A DNA stretch of 64,000 nucleotides, taken from assembly GCA_032718565.1 (NCBI GenBank), contig JAVGVS010000109.1, forward strand, positions 674,501 to 738,500, given 5' to 3'. This document shows positions 22,601-31,700 of the stretch, one piece after another (position 1 is the stretch's first letter; every line of letters starts with the position of its first letter). This stretch comes from Distichodus sexfasciatus. Its lineage: Eukaryota > Chordata > Actinopteri > Characiformes > Distichodontidae. A program made the translations under genes and the position numbers. The notes beneath the pieces are model-generated. The model had not been told where the DNA came from. It saw only the letters and a list, made by a program, of their open reading frames with translations, and made no database searches.

Positions 22601-23694
22601 TTTATGTTGTTAAAGTTGGGCTTTATAGTCGAGCTGTGTGTCCTGCATTTTGACCCTTTGACCAACCTCATTGTAATTAAAGAAATGATAACCAGTGAAA
22701 ATGAACGTAATGAACTCCTTAAAAAGTAATGCATTGTTTTCTGTTCATTTTCAGCACAGTTATGTCAATAATCAGCTTTTTAACTTTTCTTGTAGACAAA
22801 GACATGTTAAGTGGCGTCATCAATTAACTGACTTACCTTAACCAGACTGTCAGGTGGATAATTCAGGCATGATTGAGTTTCAGGAGTTTAAGGTTTTCTG
22901 GGAAAAACTGAAAAAATGGATGGTGAGCTTTATTATCACTTTTACACTCCTGACTACACATCCGTAATAAAGAACAGAAGATAAAAAATGAGTTGATCTG
23001 GCTTTGTGTTTACTCACAAGTAAGTTTGCTGTATGTGTTGCAGCTGTTGTTCCTGTCCTACGACACAGACCGTAGTGGGCGCATGTCCACCTACGAACTT
23101 CGCAGTGCTCTGAAAGCAGCGGGTAAGAGTAAAATTAAATTTGTTATATTAGCATTTTAAGCCCTGGATTTGATTGGCATAAGTCAGTTTAAGAAATAAG
23201 ATGTACTATTGTGTGAAATGGAAATACTATGATCTATCGTTATTTATTTGTGTATATCCCTTCTTTTCTTCATAAGGTATGCAGCTAAACAATGCAATTC
23301 TTCAGCTACTTGCACTGAGATTCGGAGATGAGAATTATGAAATTGACTTTGATGATTACCTCACCTGCATTGTGCGCCTGGAGAACATGTTCCGTAAGTT
23401 TCTGAAAAAATCTAACTTCATGGAGAATTTTTTAACGACTGAATGAGATTAAGACGAGACTTAATGACTGTGTAAAGAGTGTTACATCTATTTTGTATAG
23501 GAGTTTTTCAGGCCCTCGACACCCGAAACAAAGGTGAAGTCACCATGAACTTTCAACAGGTAAACTGCAAAAGTCAAAAATCAATCATGTAAAAGATGCT
23601 CAGTTCAAATAGGTTCAGAAAAGACTTGTATTAACTTGACTTAACTCCTTTCTCGCATTCTCCATAGTTTCTGATGCTGTCCATGAATGTCTGA
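10611..23694 (+). CDS. capn9: Calpain-9 (nCL-4), calcium-dependent cysteine protease
   Basis: Cytosolic calpain; in mammals CAPN9 is mainly in digestive-tract epithelium. Coding exons: 10611-10812, 15197-15266, 16648-16766, 18231-18364, 18449-18617, 19375-19458, 19549-19634, 19992-20069, 20159-20319, 20448-20602, 20867-21075, 21585-21621, 21727-21807, 22382-22439, 22523-22587, 22854-22922, 23044-23122, 23277-23393, 23501-23559, 23668-23694. Exons 2-20 sum to 1857 nt and join in frame. The triad is intact: Cys in GDCWLLAAIASL (codon 16653), His in KGHAYSITG (near 19429), Asn in RNPWGQVEWNG (19591). The beta-sandwich domain follows (GSWIRGSTAGGCRN, LREVSERFALPPG type), then a penta-EF-hand domain (DNSGMIEFQEF, DTDRSGRMSTYEL) ending LSMNV, as in CAPN9 rather than CAPN2. 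The whole protein is about 686 aa; the family is about 690. Exon 1 (KKLFEDPDF, then NFEWKRPG in another frame) has a frameshift. Intron 15 is U12-type. Confidence 0.93.
11738..11905 (+). mobile_element. tRNA-derived SINE copy in capn9 intron 1
   Basis: Shares with 17471-17665 the body motifs ACCACTGAGGTACTCAT, a CAAGCACTGC tract and a tail ending in AATGACAAATAATTACTC. The upstream GTTCAAGTCCCGG resembles a tRNA B box. Confidence 0.6.
11903..12193. mobile_element. Long palindromic fold-back MITE in capn9 intron 1
   Basis: The two halves are imperfect reverse complements around about 12048. The outer arms share TTTGGGTCC..TTTTGCTCA..GACCTGTAA (11918-11950 against the complement of 12150-12178). 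The inner arms share GGTGAGAATC and CGGTTCC. A piece of one arm (AATTCCATCGAACTTAT) is repeated just outside at about 12228. No ORF of note. Confidence 0.75.
12655..12925 (-). repeat. Dispersed repeat, inverted relative to 16245-16510
   Basis: Contains motifs such as GCCATAGAATGTCTCT and ATCCAGATG whose complements occur, in reversed order, at 16270-16390 (GACATTCTATGGC, CATCTGGATA). The two copies flank capn9 exon 2 and are about 3.4 kb apart. No coding potential. Confidence 0.6.
13577..13917. mobile_element. GC-rich MITE with GTGTGGAC-type termini
   Basis: Starts AGGCCCACACC and ends CGTGTGGACGAGGCCT, which pair as imperfect terminal inverted repeats. The interior is unusually rich in AACGC/GCGTT motifs compared with its AT-rich surroundings, and includes a local duplication of ACAAAACGCAGCT at about 13830-13855. 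Confidence 0.5.
14110..14145. repeat. (AAT)n microsatellite and later TG run in capn9 intron 1
   Basis: A short run of AAT units. A CT run (14829-14845), a TG run (14918-14950) and a tetranucleotide AGTC run (14957-14975) follow downstream in the same intron. The rest of 12926-15196 contains nothing else I recognise as genic. Confidence 0.7.
15349..16553. mobile_element. hAT-like element filling most of capn9 intron 2
   Basis: Left end TAGGGATGAGAATTGAAACG and right end TATCGTTCCAGCCCTA look like the paired termini of fish hAT-like elements. Inside, a module of about 60 bp (TTTGAAATTTGGCAGGTAGG, then CACTACTCAGGCACAAAA) occurs twice, at about 15599-15658 and 16019-16077. No intact transposase frame is visible. 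Confidence 0.55.
16877..17369. mobile_element. hAT-like MITE with CCCTCCAGGATT termini
   Basis: Begins CAGACCCTCCAGGATTGCG and ends CACGAAATCCTGGAGGGACTG, a clear imperfect terminal inverted repeat. Flanking sequence shares ATTACT on both sides, which fits most of an 8-bp hAT target duplication. It lies in capn9 intron 3 and has no transposase. Confidence 0.75.
17471..17665 (+). mobile_element. tRNA-derived SINE copy in capn9 intron 3
   Basis: The 5' part (GGTAGCGTAACGGTTATAGCA) resembles a tRNA A-box region. The body ACCACTGAGGTACTCATCAG and the CTGCCCACTGCTCCTTCACG tract match other copies in this window. Confidence 0.65.
17743..17985 (+). mobile_element. Truncated hAT-like element (CAGTGGTGGAATGTAAC type)
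   Basis: Starts CAGTGGTGGAATGTAAC and continues with TACTTAAGTAAA repeats, the same family as the full copy at 29584-30381, whose right end reads ATTCCACCACTG. No matching right terminus was found here. A minus-strand SINE fragment follows at 18036-18130. Confidence 0.6.
18206..18227. repeat. (GT)n run abutting capn9 exon 4 acceptor
   Basis: An unbroken TG/GT tract ends 3 nt before the AG of the exon 4 splice acceptor (exon starts 18231), taking the place of a pyrimidine tract. Confidence 0.9.
22588..22853 (+). other. capn9: U12-type (minor spliceosome) intron in capn9
   Basis: The donor at 22588 reads GTATCCTTT, an exact match to the U12 5' splice-site consensus. Near the 3' end there is CCTTAAC (about 22837-22843), an exact core of the U12 branch-point consensus, only about 12 nt before the terminal CAG at 22851-22853. 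Joining 22587 to 22854 keeps the EF-hand frame (LMD then VDNSG). All other capn9 introns examined have ordinary U2 donors. Confidence 0.85.
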
Positions 23695-24122
23695 AGAAGA
23701 GGTTAAAACAGCTGGATTCACAAACAACGATTTTTGTCAACTTTTGTTGGAATCCATATGTTGTTTAAAATCCAACTTTGTAGGCAGTGGTTTGGCAAAC
23801 ATGTTCATCCTAAACCCATGACCAAAATGAAAGTTTGGGATGACAGTCCATTAAGATCACATATCAGACTCCAGTTCGACTACTGTTTTTATCCACTAAA
23901 GGCCTCTACATGTTTTATATATGCTCTTCAGTCTTATACCTTTGCATCTGAATTGTGTTTTTTTTTCTTATCAATTTTGGGGTTGTTTTCATGCTGCTAT
24001 TGTAATTTTCCTCCAACCAGATTTTTTTTTGGCCTATGTTGTAAATGAAACAATTCATACTCGTGCAGCTTGCTTGTTTTTTTTAGATGTGAACGACACA
24101 AAGCAACGCTGTAACTGATTTG

Positions 24123-24128
24123 AATAAA
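24123..24128 (+). terminator. capn9: capn9 polyadenylation signal
   Basis: AATAAA about 430 bp after the capn9 stop. The region 23695-24145 is AT-rich, lacks recognisable coding sequence, and is taken as 3' UTR. Confidence 0.6.
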
Positions 24129-24261
24129 ACTGAAATGAGTTAAACTAAATCTCGTTGCAGTTTCTCTCTTTTCTGTATTACAGCAGGGTTGCCAACTTCC
24201 TCAAGTCAACTTTGAGGCGCTGTTTATAATTATTCATCTATAATTCATCTATAAGTCATGC

Positions 24262-24390
24262 CACATTCGAAGGACAGCAACGACTCTACTTCCTTAGGCA
24301 ACTCAAAAAAATATTCTGATCACTTTCTGCTACTCCCCTTCTTCATCAGATATAAACGAGGTCCAAGCACAAGGGTCAAGGATCATTAGT
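24262..24390 (+). mobile_element. LINE fragment (RLYFLRQLKK motif)
   Basis: The + strand encodes QQRLYFLRQLKKY and then a basic stretch. QRLYFLRxL is a recurrent motif near the end of CR1/L2/Rex-type reverse transcriptase ORFs in fish. It is short and ends in a stop, so a relic. Confidence 0.4.
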
Positions 24391-24495
24391 GGTGTCTGTG
24401 TATGTGTGTTATAGACACAGTGGCGGACCTATAGATTTATTCTTAGGGTGGAAAAGGTTGACTTAAGGTTCCAGTAGGGGGCAGTTGCAGGGAGT

Positions 24496-25241
24496 TTATT
24501 CCCACATACAAAGTTTTTTAGACTTCTTCTTTCTCTTTCGGCTTTTCCCTTCGGGGTCGCCACGGCGAATCACCTGTCTCCATCTAGTCCTATCTTCTGC
24601 ATCCTCTACCCTCATACCAACTAACTTCATGTCCTCTTTCACCACATCCATAAATCTCCTTTTTGGTCTTCCTCTCAGCCTCCTGCCTGGTGGCTCCAAC
24701 CTCAGCATCCTTCTACCTATGTAATCATTGTCTCTCCTCTGGATGTGTCCAAACCATCTCAGTCTGGCCTTTCTGACTTTGTCTCCAAAACATCTAACAT
24801 GAGATGTCCCTCTGATGAACTCATCTCTGATCCTATCCATCCTCGTCACTCCCAAAGAGAACCTCAACATCTTGAGCTCTGCAACCTCCAGTTCTCCCTC
24901 CTGTCTTTTCCTTCATTGGCACCGTCTCCAAACCATACAACAACGCTGGTCTCACTACTGTCTTGTACACCTTTCCTTTCATTCTTGCTGAAACCCTTCT
25001 ATCACACATCACACCTGACACTTTTCTCCACCCGTTCCAACCTGCTTGCACACGTTTCTTCACCTCTCTCTCCGTTGCTTTGGACCGTAGACCCTAAGTA
25101 CTTGAAGTCCTCTACCTTCTTTACTTCTACCCCCTGTAACTTCACTGTTCTACTTGTGCCCCTCTCATTTACACACATGTATTCTGTCTTGCTGCGACTG
25201 ATCTTCATTCCTCTCTTTTCTATCCATTTACTGTTTAGCAA
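24496..25241 (-). mobile_element. 5'-truncated, frameshifted LINE: C-terminal reverse transcriptase
   Basis: On the minus strand, three overlapping frames follow the order of one non-LTR retrotransposon ORF: TEYMCVNERG..VEDFKYLGSTVQ (25241-25002), GWRKVSGVMCDRRVS..VVRPALLYGLET (25063-24833) and MLRFSLGVTRMDRIR..RWFGHIQRRD..RRMLRLEPPGRR (24870-24496). These motifs are characteristic of the region after the catalytic palm. The need to change frame twice and the lack of an N-terminus and endonuclease show it is inactive. It lies between capn9 and ltv1. Confidence 0.85.
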
Positions 25242-25737
25242 GTTGTAAAATGGCGCCCCTTAAAGTTGGACTGCAAGTACTTCACCTGCAATTCCTCATT
25301 TTGACCGATGGGGGCAGTGTTTGAAGGTGAAACGCCTTCATCACCGTACAGAGTGGATCAAACCAAATGGCGGGGTTTGGCAACCAAACGATCTTATCGT
25401 CCTGTCGCAGTTGTGGAAAATAACACACAAGGACTATATAAATGCATTTTTTAAATTTAAAAAAATCGTTTCACTTGGTGTAAAAAGAAACGCGCCACCG
25501 ACTTTTAAGGTCGTGTTGAAAACACCCCACACCCCCATACACACAATCCGCGTGGTTTGTTCCTGATTATGGCCGAAACCATGTGCAACAACAACGGCGG
25601 CTGAAGAAGTCACGGCTAATTACGTTTTGGTTCTTTCTTACTAATATTTGCCTGTTTGAAAGATAGTAACTCACGTAAAGGACGTTTATAACGCCGACTG
25701 TTTTCGATTTGCCCCGACTTGAACGATCCTTGTTAAA

Positions 25738-28700
25738 ATGGTGAGTTACTTTGCTGACGCGCTAAGGCTGTTAGCATGTTAGCACGCCAGGTACACAACT
25801 CTTGACTGAATTCGGTTGCCTACAAACAGAATAAGGGAATCTACTGCTAACTTCATTGATTGTGTTAAATGTGTGTTATAGCCGTGTTCAGGTGGTTAGT
25901 AAAATAATGCTTAAGTTTAAAGATGAAGTGTCACGTGTCCTGGCGTGTAAAAGCTTTTATTTATATACATAGGGAGTATAGAACAATATAAATGTCTGAC
26001 GGCTGCGTGCTTGTATAAAAGAAACTGATTAATAAAGGAATTAATGAACGTATAATTCATGCTCTTTAAATAATGAGAAACACTGTCCCTATAAGGTAAA
26101 GTTAGTGTTAGGATTGGTTACATCATAAATATCAAAGAGAAATCGTTCTGTGTATCGCGATATTCATTCATTCAATACCCATAAGAGCACTGTTCGATAT
26201 GCAGTTTGATTGTGTGATCATTGATCACGTGATGAGCGAGCACTCATCGATCCAAATCAATACATCAATCTGACATCATACATGTTGTCACGACACAAGG
26301 GGGCAGTTTCCCAGACAGAGATTAAGACTAGTTCTGAACTGTATTTCTTTTTCAATGGAAAATCTCCATTCAAAACACTCCGTAATCCAGGACTAGTCTT
26401 AATCCCTTTCTGGGAAACCGCCCCAAGATGTTTTTTTTTAATCCAAAGAGAATTGTTTTCATGTAATAAAAAATTAAATGATATTATTTATTGGGATTTG
26501 ATATGATTGGAAATGGTGTTAAATCAGCATATGATATCTTCTAGGGCTGAGTATCGTTGCTGATTTCCTGAATCGTTTCGATTCCGATTCACAAGGTCAT
26601 GATCCGATTCAGTCCTCGATTCGATTCGATTTAGATTTATTTAGAGATTTCTTGGCGTCACTACTAGTTTTGCTTGGTTATAAAATTAGGCCAGACGGTG
26701 ATTTGAGCGGAGCAGCTTCAGCCATGGCTCTATTTGGTTTGGGTTTCGCCAGGTCTCAGGTTTTTATAGCTCTCCTTGCGCGGTCGCGAGCAGTAGTGCA
26801 TAGCCGCAGGAAAAGATCGATCCGCGAATCCACGAGAATCGATATTGATCGGTGAATCGATTTTTTTGAACCCAGCCCTAATATTTTCTCATATTGATCA
26901 CTGGATTCTGAATTGAATTAAAACTGTGTTGGAGCAGACAGATATCGGCTTACGTCGAATCGTCCGATAGAACCGATTTGAGTGTTTTTTGAGGAATGTT
27001 TTGCTTTACGCCCCTAATTTCAGACTCCCGGTGGTGATGCATGTGAATCGTGTATTAACTTGCTTGCTAATTTCAGACTATATAATTGATCATTATTGTC
27101 TTTTAATCTGGTTTTGTAAAGCTTTTCACCCATATGAGAGTCTGACAGTGAAATCTGAAACATGTTTAGATTTCCTTGTGTTGGACTTAGTTTGGGGAAC
27201 AGCTTCTACAAGGCCCAGATCATTTTAGCTATGCATGTTACTGTCTGTTCAGTCAGGTCCACTGTAGCAACCTCGTTTAACCTGTCTGTCTGTTTGTTTG
27301 TCTGTCTGTGTAAAGCCTTACAGAAAGAAGAAGTCGTTTATAGACAAGAAGAATGCCGTGTCCTTCCATCTGGTGCACAGGAGTCAGAAGGACCCACTGG
27401 CGGCGGACGAGAAGGCGCCTCAGCATGTCCTTTTACCAGCCGCTAAGGTGAGACAGGGAACACAAAAACGTAAATTCTCCAGCGTAATGCATAATATGTT
27501 GTGATGTTAAAATTACCGTAATGTGTATGTTGAAGTTTAAAATGCCGTATTGGTCACTTGATGGTGTTGTCGCATCTGAATTGTGTTTCCCAGATGGTTG
27601 CGGAGAAGAGAAAAGAGGAGCAGAGGAACTACGGTGTGTTTTTCGACGATGACTATGACTACCTGCAGCACCTCAGAGAGGTGGCGAGGACCACAGAGCT
27701 GGTCTCTGCTTCTCTACCTCGCAGAGACACACAACCTGTGATCCTGGAGGAAGAGGAGGTGGAAGAAGAGGTCCACACTGTTCCCGTAAGGACAGTTGAA
27801 GAAAAACCTGACTATGACTGATGATACATTTTTAACTGTTTGCAACCTTGTGAGCTTGATACGTTCTTGCCATTGTTTGGTCTCTTTAGTCAGCCACATT
27901 CGTCTGGATCTGCTGTCAGTTTAGCTAATGCTTGAGGAGGTTTCTTTGCCAACAAGCAATAAGTGGCCACCACGCCATGCCACTTTGAAATCTGTGACCG
28001 TAGTGTCAAACATACCCGAGCTAGTGTTTGGTTTTTATTTTTGGCTTCAGCTCATGCCAGCGCACCTTCACGCCTCGCTCCAGCTCTCGTCCTGATACTG
28101 CATGATGAGTTGTAAGGGAACAGTGTCCTGGGAGATATTATATATTACATATAGATCAGATACATTAGATATTATATATTATGTATAACAGTTTTTTTTG
28201 ATGTATTAACAGAATTTTGAGCATAATTGAAACAATCATGGGAAAGTTTACATTGATTAGAGTTTGTGAAAGATGGTTTCAACTCATTCTAAATTAATTT
28301 CCCGTTCCTATTATATGCTCTCTGCTTCAGTCAGGGAGCAACATATTAAGTCGCCCGTGAGGTGAGTTTAATCGAGTGTATATTTAAGTTATATTTGCAT
28401 GCTCCTACTGTGTTTGAATAGATTAAGTGGCGACCAGAGGCTCTTACCGTTTTCCATTCTGGTCTGCTTCAGTATCTCCCTCTATTTATAAGTAGTTATA
28501 AGGACTAGGGTGGACCATCATGCGTTTTCCCGCTAAAAAGGGTGTTCAGTGTTGGATTGTCTGAAAGTTTAAAGCTCTTCACTCTTGGTTCCTTGCATAT
28601 CATTTTATTTTATTTTTAGAACCAGCAAAAGTAGTAAGACGATAGAGACGAGAATTAAATACATGCCTAATTATTATGAGTTAAAAAGCCAGCCTCGATA

Positions 28701-31700
28701 AAATGTTACGAAAAAGCAATATGGTCTTAGAGACAAATTTCAGGAATTTGCGAGATTTCTCACTTTCTAATGTGGCGTTTTCTGGAAGCATGGGTTTAAA
28801 CACCGGATCACTATAACAAATAGTCATTAGACAGGTCTGCGTGACTTTTTCCGTCCTAAAATACAGTTCCGCCATCGTCTGCTTGCCTCTTAATTTCCCT
28901 GTTTCAATGCTGCAGGCCTCCATCAAGCTGCCCTCGTCTGTGTTTGCCTCCGAGTTCGAGGAGGAAGTGGGTTTGTTAAACAAAGCGGCCCCTATATCAG
29001 GTGAGTCCATCGGCCGTCATGTGTTGGAGACAACATCGACTGGGGAACGTTCATGTACAGTAAAAGTGACACCGTGATGATGAGATTGTGTCAACGTGAC
29101 TTAATGGCGTGTGTTAATTACATATTCAAGGCGACATATACTTTTTCGTAGGGATGCACCATATGGGAATTAGTGGCCCATGCCGATGTGCGATATTTTT
29201 TCTGCTTGTATCTGCCGATACTGATGCCGATAAATGATTATTATTATTGGCTGATTCCGTTATTATTCTGATGTCATTATGCGTCCCTAGATTTTTATGT
29301 TTTTATCTTTTCGTGGTTATTAAAAACTGGAGAGAAACAGCAGGTAAATAACAGGACATGAGATGTGTATGTGTAAAACTGATCCTAGTTTCTGATTAGG
29401 ACGTCACTCTTACGAAGGTCTGCTGTTGGAACTGGTTGTGCGAGAAGCATCAATAATCAACACCTACATTTAGGGATGGGAGTTATGTTTTGAAATGGAA
29501 ATTGATAGTGATACTGAACTTGTACCTCTCAATGCTCTTATCAGTACTACTCTAGAAAAGCTCTGCTTTCAGTGACCTAAAACCAGAGGTGGAGGAAGTA
29601 CTGGCTCTCAGTACTTAAGTAAAAGTACAATTAACCAGCAAAAAATATACTTAAGTAAAAGTAAAACTACTACATCATCAACCCCACTTAAGTAAAAGTA
29701 AGAAACGTACTTAAAGTACTAAAAGTAAAAGTGCAATAGGTCTATGTTGTCACTTAATGGTCTATTTCAATATTTCAATAATATTAGATCAGTCATCACA
29801 TCAGTCATCAGTCATTTAAGTGACATCAGCTGGGACGAAACAGAGAACAACTTATTCATTTAAAAGAAGGCCAGTTGTCACAGGACACCGGGTAACGTTC
29901 AGTATCTGCTGATAAACCGCTGCTCAGTGAACTAGCAGGTCATTGCCTGGCGTGGCAGCTAACATTATTGTCGATGGTGAACCTTATCATTTATCCCTGA
30001 CAAGTGCCTCTAGTTCAAGAGAGCAAAGCGTTTTAAACGTCACCCATGTTGATGAATAAAAACTGTTGCAAAGCATCTCAATGTTGCGACCCCCTGGTAA
30101 GAGACTTCGCATAAAATAACCTATCAATCTGGTTGCTTTAAACCTCCAAGACAGCCACGTAACCTAGGCAACTTCAGCAAAAAAAAGTGACAGGGCCAAA
30201 TGAAATGTAACGGAATGCATCTTAGAAATGTAGTGGAGTAGAAAGTATAGATAATAGCGGCAAAATGTAGTGAAGTAAAAGTATTGATTATTATTTCTAC
30301 TTAAGTAAAGTACAGATACGTGAAAATGTACTTAAGTACAGTAACAAAGTATTTGTACTTACAAATTACATTCCACCACTGCCTAAAAAGTGTGAGTGTG
30401 AATAAAATGCATTGAAAAGTTACAAGTACAAAATCTACATTTGTGGACGCTGACACCTTTAACGTGCTTTTATTGGCTTTGGTCAGCTGGTATCTTTATA
30501 ACGAGGGAGAAAAAGTCTATTTCGCGCTGAGCAGCGGTGAAAAATCTTTAAATAATCAGAACTCTGTTGAACGCTTTAATGCCGGTGAAATGTCCCATTT
30601 CATTTCCCCTCCACTCTCTCAGGCCCGAGGCTGGACATGGACCCGGACATCGTGGCGGCGCTGGACGAGGACTTCGACTACGATGACCCCGATAACATGT
30701 TGGAGGACGACTTTGTCGTCAAGGCTAATGAGCTCATGCCTGGAGACGTCGGGATGGCGTAAGGGTTCACGAACTCTCTGATGAACTGAAATTCGCAGTT
30801 TGGATTTATTTGATGAAATGTTTTGAACGTTGAGCTTGTAACAGACGTCATGCATTTTGGAAACGTTCGTTTTATATCATTGTTTGACGAGATATAGATC
30901 GCTAAAATCATGGCAGGCACCATCTAGGCAAGTAGAAAGCTTGAAATGATGATCGGGCACCTGTACTCATAGAGATGCGGACGACGACGAGTGGGAGGAC
31001 ACGGACGACGACGAGTGGGAGGACACGGACGAAGACGAGAGTGGGGAGGAGGAAGAGGACGAGCGGGACTACGACTCTGAAGGCGGCGTGTCCGATGGGG
31101 ATGGGAACGATAAAGAGGAGGGGCGAAAATTCATGTACATGGACTGCGAGACGAAGAGTCGCTTCACAGAGTATTCACTCACCTCCTCCGTCATGAGGAG
31201 GAACGAGCAACTCCAGCTCCTCGATGAGCGCTTTGAAAAGGTAAGTTCGGATTGGTGGAGAAGCAGTGAAGTTAATGTCGACGGTCATTGGTTTCTGACC
31301 GATGCTTGAATTTGCCCACTATTTTTAGACGGTATTTGATGAGGCGTTTATTGTACGTCGGACAGGTAGCGCTTGTGCCAGGCACGTCCAAAGTCCGAGG
31401 CGGGATTTTATACGGTCTGCGCCTTCTGTCTTAAAATGTATGGCGTTATTTTGTGCCAAAATTCGCAGTGGAGCGTTCCCAAACAAAATCTCAATTCTGC
31501 CTGCACTCGCACTTCATTCTACCTTCCTTATTCATCGGCATCGGGAGATATAGGCATGACAAACGTTGGCCAGAGCGACGTTGTGCCAGATCAAGATCTA
31601 AAGTTTATAGCATAGTTTTGAGGAAAATATATAATGTAATACTGAGTGTGTGTGTGTGTGTGTAGTTCTATGAGCAGTTTGATGACGATGAGATCGGGGC

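Noticed and set aside
24745..25248. 167-codon + strand ORF rich in Ser, Leu and Phe
   Set aside because: It is the complement of the LINE reverse-transcriptase fragment on the minus strand.
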